Below, one piece after another: positions 1-8,127 of a stretch of 64,000 bases of DNA. The DNA lies in NCBI RefSeq assembly GCF_004785955.1, contig NZ_ML214300.1, positions 697,779-761,778 on the forward strand, written 5' to 3'. The notes under the pieces are model-generated. The model worked only from the letters and a program-made list of their open reading frames with translations, ran no database searches and was not told the origin of the DNA. The DNA comes from Halostella litorea. Its GTDB lineage: Archaea > Halobacteriota > Halobacteria > Halobacteriales > Natronoarchaeaceae. Position numbers and translations under genes: made by a program. Each line of letters begins with the position of its first letter. Position 1 is the first letter of the stretch.

Positions 1-521
1 CCGACGGTCGCGGAGCCGGGGATCACCAGCGGATCGTGCTCGGGGTCGTCGTCGTCGAACACCTCGCCGACGAGTTCCTGTGCGGCCTCGTCCTCGCCGA
101 TCCGCAGTAGCTGCGAGAGGTAGACGAAGAGGAAGACGATCGTCGGCATCGGGTTCCGGATGACGATCCAGCCGTTGGCCTCGAACCCCTCCTCTATCTC
201 CACGTCGTCGCCGATGTCCAGGTCGCCGCTGACCATCAGCCGGCCGCCGACGTGGACGCGCTCGCCGAGGTAGGCGTCCTCGCCGACGAGGACGTTGCCG
301 GCGACGTCACACCACATGTCAAGCCGGCAATCGCCCTCCGCCTCGATGTCGCCGCCGAACTCGACGCCCTCGCCCGCGAGGACGTTCCGGCCCCGGACGC
401 CGAACTCGACGGTGCTGCGGCTCCCGACGACCACGTCGCCGTCGGTCACGAGGTCGTGTTCCTCGACGGTGGTCCCGTCCGGGATGGCGAGTTCGTCGAG
501 GGGGGAGCTGTTGAACGGCAC
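1..521 (-). CDS. Bactofilin-like polymer-forming protein (partial)
   Basis: The gene runs off the left edge, so its C-terminus is missing. The visible ~173 residues contain an N-terminal phrase close to LDELAIPDGTTVEEHDLV, then short Gly/Val/Asp-rich repeats (DVVVG, RNVLAGEGVEF, AYLGERVHVGG, LMVSGDLDIGDDV) typical of a right-handed beta-helix of the polymer-forming cytoskeletal/acyltransferase-like type. A hydrophobic stretch (TIVFLFVYLSQLL) follows and an acidic tail begins. Haloarchaeal homologues are conserved; a scaffold role is inferred from fold only. I chose the GTG at 521 because a TATA-like box lies about 27 bases upstream; an in-frame GTG at 530 is the alternative. Confidence 0.7.
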   Translation of the reverse strand, partial: MPFNSSPLDELAIPDGTTVEEHDLVTDGDVVVGSRSTVEFGVRGRNVLAGEGVEFGGDIEAEGDCRLDMWCDVAGNVLVGEDAYLGERVHVGGRLMVSGDLDIGDDVEIEEGFEANGWIVIRNPMPTIVFLFVYLSQLLRIGEDEAAQELVGEVFDDDDPEHDPLVIPGSATV

Positions 522-542
522 GGGGTACACTCGCCGTCGGGC

Positions 543-553
543 GATAATAAAGC
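543..553 (-). promoter_or_regulatory. TATA-like box of the bactofilin-like gene
   Basis: On the minus strand CTTTATTATCG is the only AT-rich stretch in the gap. Its centre is about 27 bases from the GTG at 521, consistent with a leaderless transcript. Confidence 0.5.
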
Positions 554-620
554 CCCCGTCGGCGTCAGACGGGCGTCAGACGCGGCGGCCGCGAACCGCT
601 CGGCGACCCCGTCTCGCGGG

Positions 621-630
621 GTTTTTATTC
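621..630 (+). promoter_or_regulatory. TATA-like box for the 652-849 gene
   Basis: GTTTTTATTC centred about 27 bases before the ATG at 652, the spacing expected for a leaderless haloarchaeal mRNA. Confidence 0.5.
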
Positions 631-651
631 GCGAGCGGTGTATCCGACGCC

Positions 652-849
652 ATGACTACGCTCTCCTTCGACGAGTCCGGCGTCGACGTGGTGTACCAGG
701 GCACCGAGTTCCGCCTGGAGAAGGCGCTGATAGAGGAGGCGGTCGGGAAGGAGTACCGCGACACGACCGACCACGAGGTGTTGCAGATGGTCGAGAAGAA
801 CCCGGACCTCAACGGCGAACCCCGGCGCGTCGACGACATCCTCCGGTAG
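652..849 (+). CDS. DUF5800-like small haloarchaeal protein
   Basis: A 65-residue acidic protein beginning MTTLSFDESGVDVVYQGTEF and ending GEPRRVDDILR. It matches what I remember of the haloarchaea-only DUF5800 family in length and in the phrases LEKALIEEA and DHEVLQ. No membrane segment, zinc site or catalytic motif is visible and the function is unknown. It stands alone with its own promoter and faces the VOC gene tail to tail. The ATG start is supported by the TATA box spacing. Confidence 0.8.
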   Translation: MTTLSFDESGVDVVYQGTEFRLEKALIEEAVGKEYRDTTDHEVLQMVEKNPDLNGEPRRVDDILR

Positions 850-877
850 GCGTCGGCGGTCGGCACCGCCCGCCTGC

Positions 878-1315
878 CTACAGCGACGTCGGGTCGAACC
901 GGCGGTTGTGCCCGTCCCACTCGTCGCCACCCTCGCCCCGCGTGTCGAGGTACACCTCCAGCCCGTTGCCGTCGGGGTCGTCGAAGTAGATCGCCTTGCT
1001 GATCCCGTGGTCGACCGGCGAGACGTCGACGCCCCGCTCGCGGAGGCGCTCGTACGTCGCCCGGAGCGCCGCGGGCGTCGGCACCTCGAACGCCGCGTGG
1101 TACAGTCCGACGCCCGGGCCGGGTGCCGGTGCGTCCTCGCCGACCGCCTGGAGCGCGACGTCGTGGTGGCGCTCGCCCCACGAGAGAAAGGCGAAGCGGT
1201 CGTACCGTTCCTCGACGTCGAGGCCGAGCGCGTCGGTGTAAAAGGACAGCGCCCGCTCGACGTCCCGGACCTTCAGGTGGACGTGCCCGACGCGGTCGGG
1301 CCGCGGTTCGCTCAT
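878..1315 (-). CDS. VOC-superfamily (glyoxalase/extradiol dioxygenase-like) protein
   Basis: A 145-residue protein with the paired beta-alpha-beta-beta-beta modules of the vicinal oxygen chelate fold. Likely metal ligands are visible: His in GHVHLKV near residue 11, His in LYHAAFEV near 73, and Glu in DPDGNGLEVY near 118. The FDDPDGNGLEVY ending is typical of glyoxalase, bleomycin-resistance and ring-cleaving dioxygenase members, so the substrate cannot be set. It is cytosolic and not obviously in an operon; it converges with the DUF5800-like gene. The ATG at 1315 gives a normal family length. Confidence 0.82.
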   Translation of the reverse strand: MSEPRPDRVGHVHLKVRDVERALSFYTDALGLDVEERYDRFAFLSWGERHHDVALQAVGEDAPAPGPGVGLYHAAFEVPTPAALRATYERLRERGVDVSPVDHGISKAIYFDDPDGNGLEVYLDTRGEGGDEWDGHNRRFDPTSL

Positions 1316-1395
1316 GCTGGCGATCCGGCGTTCTTGGTGAAAAGTCGACTGGCCGCGGTCGGACCGGCCGCGGCCGGTGGCCGGTGACGCGACCC

Positions 1396-1950
1396 CTACG
1401 GGTCGTACCGGTCGGCCGCCGACTCGAAGCCAAGTTCGTCCTGCTCGCGGCTCCGCCGCTGTTCCGCGGCCGCGACCGCCTCGGGGTCCGGTGCGGCGTC
1501 GTCGGTGATCCGCGCCCACGAGTCGTGGACCTTCGCGTGACACCAGCGACAGAGGTACACCGTGATCTCGTGGGAGAGGTTCTCGCCGGTGCCCGCGTAG
1601 GAGAGGTGGTGTTCCTCCAGCAGCGGGCGCTCGTCGGAGTGGGCCATCCGCCGCTCGGCGAGGCCACAGCGGACGCACTCGCGGTCGCGGTTGCGCGAAC
1701 GGAAGTGCGGGCAGTCGGCCCACTCCGGGTCGCCGTCCGCGTCGTCGGCAAACCCCGCCGAGTCGGTTCCGACGGCGACGACCGGACACGCGAAGTCGTC
1801 GGCGCGGCGCTCCCGGGCGAACTCCCGGTCCTGCTCCGGGTGCTCGAACGCGAACCGGCAGCGCCCGTCGTCGGTGAGGTGGTCGCAGACCCCCGCGTGC
1901 TCGTACGGGTCGTCGACGCCGACGGTCGTGCCCTGTGGCGTCTTCTCCAT
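1396..1950 (-). CDS. HNH-nuclease-like zinc protein of haloarchaea
   Basis: A 184-residue protein with several Cys/His pairs: CDHL near 22, CPHF, CVRCGL, and a C-terminal EEHHLSY followed about 20 residues later by YLCRWCHAKVH. The last two resemble the beta-beta-alpha-metal core of HNH endonucleases, where the His pair is catalytic and the C-x2-CH element binds metal. I believe homologues are classed as an uncharacterised haloarchaeal family (DUF7097, from memory). DNA cleavage is inference; it could be a zinc-binding structural relative. No restriction or mobile genes lie beside it. It is divergent from the DUF192 gene. Confidence 0.7.
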   Translation of the reverse strand: MEKTPQGTTVGVDDPYEHAGVCDHLTDDGRCRFAFEHPEQDREFARERRADDFACPVVAVGTDSAGFADDADGDPEWADCPHFRSRNRDRECVRCGLAERRMAHSDERPLLEEHHLSYAGTGENLSHEITVYLCRWCHAKVHDSWARITDDAAPDPEAVAAAEQRRSREQDELGFESAADRYDP

Positions 1951-2084
1951 GGGCGGGGATCGGCGTCGACGGGTTTCAATCGCTCGCCTCCGGCACCGCC
2001 CGGGTCCGTCCCCGAGTCGGCCCGCGCGGCCGGCGGCCGCACCGGAGGGCAAGCCATTTGCCGCCGCCGCGCCACCGCTCGGTC

Positions 2085-2459
2085 GTGCGACTGGTCCACG
2101 AACCCGCCGACGCCGAGGAAGCCCGGGACGCCGGCGACGGGGCGCGAACGCTCGCCAGCGACGTGGAGCGGGCCGACTCGTGGCTGGCCCGGGCGCGCGG
2201 CCTGATGTTCCGACGGGAGGTGCCCGAGGACTACGCGCTGTACTTCCCGTTCGGGGCGACGAAGCGCCGCGGCATCCACACCGCGTTCGTCCGGGTCCCC
2301 ATCGACGTGGTGTGGCTGGCAAACGGGACGGTGACCCGCGTCGAGACGCTCGCCCCCTGGCGGAGCGTCGCGACCGCCGAGGCCGACGCCGTGGTCGAAC
2401 TGGCGGCCGGGGGCGCGGCGGGCGTAAGCGCCGGTGACGCGGTCCGACTCGCGGACTGA
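2085..2459 (+). CDS. DUF192 family protein
   Basis: A 124-residue protein with the DUF192 core: a RARGLMFRREVPEDYALYFPF segment, then HTAFVRVPIDVVWL and a closing phrase ending in AGDAVRLAD. DUF192 proteins are small beta-rich proteins widespread in bacteria and archaea, often with a signal peptide; none is seen here, so this form is probably cytosolic. Function is unknown. The GTG at 2085 was chosen because the conserved region starts soon after it; the frame is open further upstream, but that sequence lacks family similarity. Confidence 0.82.
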   Translation: MRLVHEPADAEEARDAGDGARTLASDVERADSWLARARGLMFRREVPEDYALYFPFGATKRRGIHTAFVRVPIDVVWLANGTVTRVETLAPWRSVATAEADAVVELAAGGAAGVSAGDAVRLAD

Positions 2460-2493
2460 GCGGGCCGACAGCAATATCTGTCACAAAGGACGG

Positions 2494-2500
2494 TTTATAC
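2494..2500 (+). promoter_or_regulatory. TATA box upstream of cimA
   Basis: TTTATAC within cggtttataccgg predicts transcription starting near 2523, leaving a short leader of about 10 bases before the small open frame at 2533 and about 17 before the GTG at 2540. Confidence 0.55.
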
Positions 2501-2532
2501 CGGCGTGGCTCGTAACGACCAACTGGTTACTC

Positions 2533-2577
2533 ATGACCGGTGGCCGATTTATTCGGGGTTCCTCCCGAATCAACTAA
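2533..2577 (+). other. Possible 14-codon leader peptide overlapping the cimA start
   Basis: An ATG at 2533 opens a 14-codon frame (MTGGRFIRGSSRIN, TAA at 2575) that lies just after the predicted transcription start and overlaps the GTG start of cimA in another frame. It contains two isoleucine codons, and the downstream enzyme is likely on the isoleucine route. A leader role is inference; it may simply be chance. Confidence 0.3.
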
Positions 2578-4087
2578 TCTCACTGACGGTGCCGACGTAC
2601 AGCTTCTCGACACGACGCTCCGGGACGGCGAACAGGCCCCGGGTATCTCGCTGACTCCCGAGGAGAAAGCGGAGATAGCCGCGGCGCTGGACCGGGCGGA
2701 CGTCTCGACCATCGAGGCCGGGAGCGCCTGCACGGGCGAGGGCGAGCGCCGGACGATCCGGCGCGTCACGGACCTCGACCTGGACGCCCGGATCACCAGC
2801 TTCGCGCGGGGCGTCCGCAACGACATCGACCTGGCGATAGACTGCGGCGTCGACGGCGTGAACCTCGTCGTCCCCGCCAGCGACCGCCACGTCGAGACGA
2901 AGATAGACACCACCCGCGACGAGGTGGTCCGGGACGCCGTGGAACTCGTCGAGTACGCCACGGACCACGGCCTCTGGGTCGAGGTGATCGGGGAGGACGG
3001 CTCCCGGGCCGACCTGGACTTCCTCGAACGCCTCATGGCGGCGGTGCTCGACGCCGGCGCGGACCGCGTCTGCTTCGCGGACACGGTCGGCCACGCGGGG
3101 CCGGAGCGCTGCGTCGAGGCCGTCTCCCGGCTCGCCGAACTCGGGCCGGTCAGCGCCCACACTCACGACGACCTCGGCATGGGCGTGACGAACGCGCTCG
3201 CCAGCGTCGCCGCCGGAGCCGACCTCGTCCACGCGACGGTCAACGGGCTCGGCGAGCGCGCCGGCAACGTCGCGCTGGAGGAGGTCGCCATCGCGCTCGA
3301 CCACGCATACGGCGTGGAGACGGTCGACACCACCCAGCTGTACGAGCTGGGTCAGACGGTCGCCCGGACGACGGGCGTCCAGACCGCGCCGAACAAGGCC
3401 GTCACCGGCGACAACGCCTTCACCCACGAGAGCGGCATCCACACGGACGGGACGCTCAAGGACGAGGCGATGTACGAGCCGTACCCGCCCGAGAAGGTGG
3501 GCCGCGAGCGCCGGATCGTGCTCGGCAAGCACACCGGCCGGGCCGGCGCGCGGGCCGCCCTGGCGGAGCACGGCCTCGACGTGAGCGACGAGGACCTCAC
3601 GGAGGTCGTCGAGCGCGTCAAGACCATCGCCGACCGCGGCAAGCGCGTCACCGACGCGGACCTGCTCGCCATCGCCGAGGAGGTGACCGGCCGCGACCGC
3701 GAGCGCCGGGTCGAACTGAAGGACCTCACCGCGGCCAGCGGCGGCGGCACGCCGACCGCGAGCGTCCGCCTCGAAGTCGACGGCGAGGAGCGCGTCGCCA
3801 GCGGCACCGGTTCCGGGCCGGTCGACGCCGCCGTCACCGCGATGCGCGAGGCGCTTGGCGCGGCGGCCGACGCCACGCTGGAGTCGTACCACGTCGACGC
3901 GATCACCGGCGGCACGGACGCCGTCGTCACCGTCGAGGTGGAGATGACCCGCGGCGACCACAGCGTCGCGGTCGCCGCCAGCGACGCCGACATCACGAGC
4001 GCCAGCGTCCAGGCGATGGTCGACGCGGTCGACCGCCTGCTGACGCTGCCCGGCGCGGACGAGCGGCCGGCGCTGGCCGACGACTGA
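2540..4087 (+). CDS. cimA: Citramalate/2-isopropylmalate synthase family protein
   Basis: A 515-residue DRE-TIM metallolyase. Residues near 25-40 carry LLDTTLRDGEQAPG (metal and general base region); SAHTHDDLG gives the H-x-H metal site; NGLGERAGN follows. The last ~130 residues form the LeuA-type dimerisation/regulatory domain. The enzyme condenses acetyl-CoA with pyruvate (citramalate, isoleucine route) or 2-oxoisovalerate (leucine route). Close haloarchaeal homologues are usually called (R)-citramalate synthase, which I favour, but specificity cannot be read with certainty. The start is uncertain: GTG at 2540 is the first in-frame codon and the conserved part begins near residue 20. Confidence 0.85.
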   Translation: MADLFGVPPESTNLTDGADVQLLDTTLRDGEQAPGISLTPEEKAEIAAALDRADVSTIEAGSACTGEGERRTIRRVTDLDLDARITSFARGVRNDIDLAIDCGVDGVNLVVPASDRHVETKIDTTRDEVVRDAVELVEYATDHGLWVEVIGEDGSRADLDFLERLMAAVLDAGADRVCFADTVGHAGPERCVEAVSRLAELGPVSAHTHDDLGMGVTNALASVAAGADLVHATVNGLGERAGNVALEEVAIALDHAYGVETVDTTQLYELGQTVARTTGVQTAPNKAVTGDNAFTHESGIHTDGTLKDEAMYEPYPPEKVGRERRIVLGKHTGRAGARAALAEHGLDVSDEDLTEVVERVKTIADRGKRVTDADLLAIAEEVTGRDRERRVELKDLTAASGGGTPTASVRLEVDGEERVASGTGSGPVDAAVTAMREALGAAADATLESYHVDAITGGTDAVVTVEVEMTRGDHSVAVAASDADITSASVQAMVDAVDRLLTLPGADERPALADD

Positions 4088-4111
4088 CGCCGACCGCGGC
4101 GGGCCGCGCCG

Positions 4112-4321
4112 TTAGCTGACCCGTTTTCTCACGGCGCGGACGCCCCTGCGACCGATCTGTGCCGCGCCGACCACGGCGAAGACGGCCGTCCCGACGACGA
4201 CGCCCGCGAAGACGCCGGGCAGCGCCGGGAGCGGCGTGAACTGGGCGGCGACGTGGAGGACGACGGCGACGAGCCACAGGGCGTACATGGCGACGGCGAA
4301 CCGGCGGAGGCGGACGCGCAT
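4112..4321 (-). CDS. Small two-helix membrane protein
   Basis: A 69-residue protein with an Arg-rich start (MRVRLRRF), two hydrophobic segments at roughly residues 9-27 and 35-54, and a basic tail ending RAVRKRVS. The pattern suggests a helical hairpin with both ends in the cytoplasm. I do not recognise the family. It is convergent with cimA and divergent from dnaJ. The ATG at 4321 is the only start near the first helix. Confidence 0.6.
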   Translation of the reverse strand: MRVRLRRFAVAMYALWLVAVVLHVAAQFTPLPALPGVFAGVVVGTAVFAVVGAAQIGRRGVRAVRKRVS

Positions 4322-4418
4322 GCCGGGACGGTCGGCGCGGGGGCGAATAGGCGTGGCGGCTCGCAGCGGGTCACGGAGCGGTCGCCACCCCGGCACAGCC
4401 CCGCGCCCCCGAGCCAAG

Positions 4419-4427
4419 CTTTTCAAG
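4419..4427 (+). promoter_or_regulatory. Possible TATA-like box of dnaJ
   Basis: CTTTTCAAG centred about 33 bases before the dnaJ ATG, in a gap that is otherwise GC-rich. No obvious heat-shock element could be identified by eye. Confidence 0.35.
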
Positions 4428-4456
4428 TAGTTCAACCCAGTACTGTGGCACAACTG

Positions 4457-5620
4457 ATGAGCGAGGATTTCTACGACGTTCTCGGCGTGAGTTCGGACGC
4501 GTCCGAGGAGGAGATACAGCGGGCCTACCGGGAGATGGCGAGCGAGTACCATCCGGACGTCAGCGACGACCCGGACGCCGAGGAGAAGTTCAAGAAAGCG
4601 AAGAAAGCCAAGGAGGTGCTGACCGACGAGGAGAAGCGCCGGGCCTACGACCGCATGGGCCACGAGCGGTTCGAACAGGCCGAGAAGCGCGGCGGGTTCG
4701 ACGGCGGCCGCGGCGGCGCCGGCGGGGCCGGCGGCGACCCGTTCGGCGGCGGCGGGCCGTTCGGCGGCGGGGGCGGCGGGATGGGCGACATCTTCGAGCA
4801 GTTCTTCGGCGGCGGGGCCAGCGGCGGTCGCAACCGCGCCCGCCAGGGGTCGGACCTGCGGACGCGAGTCCGGATCGACTTAGAGGAGGCGTACGAGGGC
4901 TCGGAGAAGAGCGTCACCGTGCGCCGGCCCGAGCGCTGCGAGGCGTGCGACGGCGCGGGCCACCCGCCGGACACCGACGCCCGGACCTGCCCCGAGTGCA
5001 ACGGCCGCGGGCAGACGCGACAGGTCCAGCAGACGCCGCTGGGCCGGGTCCAGCAGACGGGCACCTGTCGCCGCTGCGAGGGCGAGGGCGAACTGTACGA
5101 GGAGACCTGTAGCGACTGCGGCGGCCAGGGACAGGTGCGCCGGGAGGCGACGCTCTCGGTGGATATCCCGGCCGGGATCCAGGACGGCCAGACCCTCCGG
5201 ATGGAGGGCGAGGGCGCGCCGGGCGAGAACGGCGGCCCCAACGGCGACCTGCTCATCGAGGTGTCGGTCGCGGACCACCCCGAGTTCGAGCGCGACGGCG
5301 ACGACCTTCACCACCGCCACGCCATCAGCTTCCCGCAGGCGACGTTCGGCGACACCATCGAGGTGCCGACGATGGACGGCCCGGTCGAACTCGACGTGCC
5401 CGCCGGCACCCAGAGCGGCGAGACGTTCCGCCTGCAGGGCAAGGGGATGCCCCGCCTCCGCCGGCGCGGGCACGGCGACCTCCACGTCACGGTGCAGGTC
5501 GTCACCCCCGAGAGCCTGAACGAGGAACAGCGCGAGGCCCTGGAGGCGTTCGCCGAGGCCGGCGGCGAGGAGATAGAGGTCGACAAGGGCTTCTTCGAGA
5601 AGATAAAGAGTTCGCTGTGA
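4457..5620 (+). CDS. dnaJ: Chaperone protein DnaJ (Hsp40)
   Basis: A 387-residue type I DnaJ. The J domain (about 1-70) holds the YHPDV motif that stimulates DnaK ATPase; a Gly/Phe-rich linker follows (about 75-125); then four zinc-binding repeats CEACDGAG, CPECNGRG, CRRCEGEG and CSDCGGQG; then the C-terminal substrate-binding beta domains. All diagnostic parts are intact and length is normal. It delivers unfolded proteins to DnaK. dnaK and grpE are not in this window, so the chaperone operon is split or lies elsewhere. The ATG at 4457 places the J domain at residue 3. Confidence 0.96.
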   Translation: MSEDFYDVLGVSSDASEEEIQRAYREMASEYHPDVSDDPDAEEKFKKAKKAKEVLTDEEKRRAYDRMGHERFEQAEKRGGFDGGRGGAGGAGGDPFGGGGPFGGGGGGMGDIFEQFFGGGASGGRNRARQGSDLRTRVRIDLEEAYEGSEKSVTVRRPERCEACDGAGHPPDTDARTCPECNGRGQTRQVQQTPLGRVQQTGTCRRCEGEGELYEETCSDCGGQGQVRREATLSVDIPAGIQDGQTLRMEGEGAPGENGGPNGDLLIEVSVADHPEFERDGDDLHHRHAISFPQATFGDTIEVPTMDGPVELDVPAGTQSGETFRLQGKGMPRLRRRGHGDLHVTVQVVTPESLNEEQREALEAFAEAGGEEIEVDKGFFEKIKSSL

Positions 5621-5672
5621 CCGGCGACGGCGTCCCGGCGGGCTTTTTCCGGCGGGGGCCGAAGCGTCGGGC

Positions 5673-6386
5673 ATGGAGACGGTAGACGACCTCCTCGCTC
5701 GCGACCGGCGGAGCGAGGCGACGGCGCTCTCGGTCGCCGACGGGGCGACGTACGACTACCACCGCTTCCTGACGACGGCCTGGAAGACGGGGAACTTCCT
5801 GCGGCACCAGGGCGTCCGCGAGGGCGTGACCGTCGCCGCCGCCGACGACCGCGCCTCCCAGCCGCTGTTTACCTTTCTCGGGACGGCGATGCTCGGCGGC
5901 GCGACGCGCTTCGTCGACCCGGCCGAGTCGCCCGGCGACGTGCAGGCGGTCGTCTACCCGGCGGCCGCCGCCGACGCCGCGACGGTCCCGGCCCGGACGA
6001 ACCGCGTCGGCTACGGCGACGAGCCGACCGACCCCGCGGTCGCCCACTTCGGGCGGGACGTCTGGAGCGAGAACCCCTCGTTCCCGCCGGTCGAGCGCGA
6101 CCCCGAGTCGGCCGTGCTGGCGGCCGACGGGGCGACCTACTCCCACCGCGACCTGCTGACGGCGGCCGAGCGCGTCGTCGAGTCGGCGGGGCTGACCGAC
6201 GAGGACGCCGTCGCGGTCCGCGCGCCGCTCGCTCGTCCGGGCACCGTCGTCGCGGGCGTCGTCGCGCCGCTGCTCGCGGGCGCTGCGGTGTCGCTGCCCG
6301 GCGAGGCGGCCGCCGGGACCGTCGCCGTGGCGGCCGGGGACGCGCCGGAGGGGCGGACGGTCGACCCCGCGGACGCCGCGCCGTAA
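5673..6386 (+). CDS. Short AMP-ligase-like protein lacking the catalytic core
   Basis: A 237-residue protein. The N-terminus (YDYHRFLTTAWKTGNFLRHQGV) resembles the start of acyl-CoA synthetases, and a second half (TYSHRDLLTAAERVV ... DEDAVAVRAPLARPG) looks like a repeat of the same module. The P-loop-like SSGTTGxPKG and the C-terminal Lys motif of the ANL superfamily are absent, so adenylate-forming activity is not expected. Haloarchaeal genomes carry short proteins of this kind, usually labelled acetyl-CoA synthetase. A ligand-binding or regulatory role is possible, but that is a guess. It lies 52 bases after dnaJ. Confidence 0.6.
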   Translation: METVDDLLARDRRSEATALSVADGATYDYHRFLTTAWKTGNFLRHQGVREGVTVAAADDRASQPLFTFLGTAMLGGATRFVDPAESPGDVQAVVYPAAAADAATVPARTNRVGYGDEPTDPAVAHFGRDVWSENPSFPPVERDPESAVLAADGATYSHRDLLTAAERVVESAGLTDEDAVAVRAPLARPGTVVAGVVAPLLAGAAVSLPGEAAAGTVAVAAGDAPEGRTVDPADAAP

Positions 6387-6416
6387 CGTGGGAATGGGTA
6401 ACAGTCCCGCGGAAGG

Positions 6417-6423
6417 AATTTAG
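6417..6423 (+). promoter_or_regulatory. TATA-like box of the GNAT array
   Basis: AATTTAG centred 27 bases before the ATG at 6447, consistent with a leaderless start for the first of four overlapping genes. No second promoter is visible, because the later genes overlap their predecessors. Confidence 0.55.
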
Positions 6424-6446
6424 GCCCCCTTTTCGATCCCCGTGAT

Positions 6447-6986
6447 ATGCCCGGAGCAGCCTTCCGCCGCGGCGACCGTGTCACCCTCCGCACGGTCGAG
6501 CGAGAGGACGCCGAGTTCGTCCAGCGCGGCCACAACCACCCGGAAGTCGGCGTATCGCTGGGGCTCGACCGCCCCGAGAACGAGAGCGAGGCCGAGGCCA
6601 ACATCGAGAGCGGCGAGGACGACCCGCTGAACGTGAGCCTGCTCGCCTGCCTCGACGACGGCGACGGGCCGACCCCCATCGGCAAGGTGACGCTGATGAA
6701 CCTCCACCACACCCGGCCCGAGATATCGTACTGGCTCCTCCCCGAGTACCACGGCGAGGGGTACGGCACGGAGGCCGTCGGCGTCCTCGTCGACTACGCG
6801 TTCGAGTCCCAAGAGATCCGCGGCCTGCAGGCGCAGGCGTTCGCGCCGAACGAGGGGTCGGTCGGCGTGCTGGAGAACCTCGGGTTCACCCACGAGGGGA
6901 CGCTGCGCGACGCCCGGTTCCGCGACGGCGAGTACGTCGACGTCGTGTGGTACGGACTGCTCCGCGAGGAGTGGGAGGACCGCTGA
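6447..6986 (+). CDS. GNAT N-acetyltransferase, array copy 1
   Basis: A 179-residue RimJ/RimL-type acetyltransferase. The acetyl-CoA loop reads YHGEGYGTEA near residue 100, preceded by ISYWLLPE and followed by NEGSVGVLENLGF. It probably moves an acetyl group from acetyl-CoA to an amine, perhaps a protein N-terminus or small molecule; the substrate is unknown. It heads a tandem array of four related genes whose stop and start codons overlap (TGATG). The final codons (EEWEDR) carry a GGGAGG that can serve as ribosome-binding site for the next gene. Confidence 0.88.
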   Translation: MPGAAFRRGDRVTLRTVEREDAEFVQRGHNHPEVGVSLGLDRPENESEAEANIESGEDDPLNVSLLACLDDGDGPTPIGKVTLMNLHHTRPEISYWLLPEYHGEGYGTEAVGVLVDYAFESQEIRGLQAQAFAPNEGSVGVLENLGFTHEGTLRDARFRDGEYVDVVWYGLLREEWEDR

Positions 6987-7552
6987 TGCCGGGACCCATC
7001 GTCGAGACCGGCGACGACGTCGTCCTCCGCACGGTCGAGCGCGAGGACGACGCGTTCGTCCAGCGCCTCTACGCGGACCGGTGGGCGCGGGTCGGCTTCC
7101 ACGAGCACGGCCACAAGAACGGCGCCGAGGTCGAGGAGATACTCGAGGAGGAGTTCGAGGAGCGCGACGCGGCGGCGTACCTCGCCTGCGTCGACGAACC
7201 GGACGCGCCCTGGGACCACCCCGACGAGGACGAGACGACGCCCGTCGGACTGGTCGTCGCGACCCACGTCGACCGGGACCGCCCGGGCTTCGTCCACTGG
7301 GTCGCCCCGGAGTTCCGCGGCGAGGGGTACGGCGTCGAGGCGCTCGAACTCGCGGTCGACACGGTGTTCCGGACGTACGACGCCAACACCGTCGGGACGG
7401 AGGTCGTCGCCGGCAACGAGCGGGCGCGCGACCGCGTCGAGGAGATCGGCTTCGTCGAGGAGGGCCGCAACCGCGAGGTGCTGTTCGTCGACGGCGAGTA
7501 CCGCGACGTGTCCCAGTACGGACTGCTTCACGAGGAGTGGGAGGACCGCTGA
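6986..7552 (+). CDS. GNAT N-acetyltransferase, array copy 2
   Basis: A 188-residue paralogue of its neighbours, starting MPGPIVETGDDVVLRTVERED. The acetyl-CoA loop is FRGEGYGVEA. Compared with copy 1 it has an extra acidic stretch (EEILEEEFEERD) and the insert DAPWDHPDEDE seen in similar form in copies 3 and 4. The region around its start (6965-7003) is identical over 39 bases to the region around the start of copy 3 (7531-7569), showing recent duplication or gene conversion. It overlaps copy 1 and copy 3 by one base each, so the array is probably co-transcribed and translationally coupled. Confidence 0.87.
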   Translation: MPGPIVETGDDVVLRTVEREDDAFVQRLYADRWARVGFHEHGHKNGAEVEEILEEEFEERDAAAYLACVDEPDAPWDHPDEDETTPVGLVVATHVDRDRPGFVHWVAPEFRGEGYGVEALELAVDTVFRTYDANTVGTEVVAGNERARDRVEEIGFVEEGRNREVLFVDGEYRDVSQYGLLHEEWEDR

Positions 7553-8127
7553 TGCCGGGACCCATCGTCAGGGAGGGCGACCGCCTCGTCCTGCGGACCG
7601 TCGAGCGCGACGACGCCGCGTTCGTCCAGCGCGGGAGCACGGACCCGCGGATCCGGTTCCCGTTCGGGGCGATGTACCCCGGCAGCCGCGCCGAGCAGGA
7701 GGCGGGGATGGAGGGGTGGCTGGAGACCGACGGCGTCGCCGCGTACCTCGCCTGCGTCGACGACCCGGACGCGCCGGCCGGGCGGCCGGACGACGAGGCG
7801 GCCGACGCGACGACGCCGGTCGGGATGGTCAGCGCGCGCGGCCTCGACGGCGACCGCCCGTGGCTGGCGTACTGGCTGCTCCCCGAACACCAGGGCGAGG
7901 GGTACGGCACCGAGATGGTGCGCCTCGCGGTCGACGACGTCTTCGCCTCGCACCCGGTCCATGGGATCAGCGCGGGCGTGTACGACTACAACGAGGCCTC
8001 CCGCGGGCTGCTCGAATCGCTCGGGTTCCGACAGGAGTCACGGCGGCGGCAGTCCCGCTACGTCGACGGCGCGTACCGCGACGAACTCCAGTACGGCCTG
8101 CTGCGCCGGGAGTGGGAGGGCGACTGA
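7552..8127 (+). CDS. GNAT N-acetyltransferase, array copy 3
   Basis: A 191-residue paralogue with acetyl-CoA loop HQGEGYGTEM near residue 115 and the C-terminal half YDYNEASRGLLESLGFRQE. It is closest to copy 4: bases 7981-8030 are identical over 50 nucleotides to 8547-8596. Start by ATG overlapping the stop of copy 2, with GGGAGG a few bases upstream inside the previous gene. The acceptor substrate is unknown. All recognisable GNAT motifs are present, so this copy should be active. Confidence 0.87.
   Translation: MPGPIVREGDRLVLRTVERDDAAFVQRGSTDPRIRFPFGAMYPGSRAEQEAGMEGWLETDGVAAYLACVDDPDAPAGRPDDEAADATTPVGMVSARGLDGDRPWLAYWLLPEHQGEGYGTEMVRLAVDDVFASHPVHGISAGVYDYNEASRGLLESLGFRQESRRRQSRYVDGAYRDELQYGLLRREWEGD

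Noticed and set aside
576..2474. 632-codon minus-strand frame at the left end
   Set aside because: It crosses the VOC gene in a shifted frame and has low-complexity Arg/Pro/Thr composition; no family signature.
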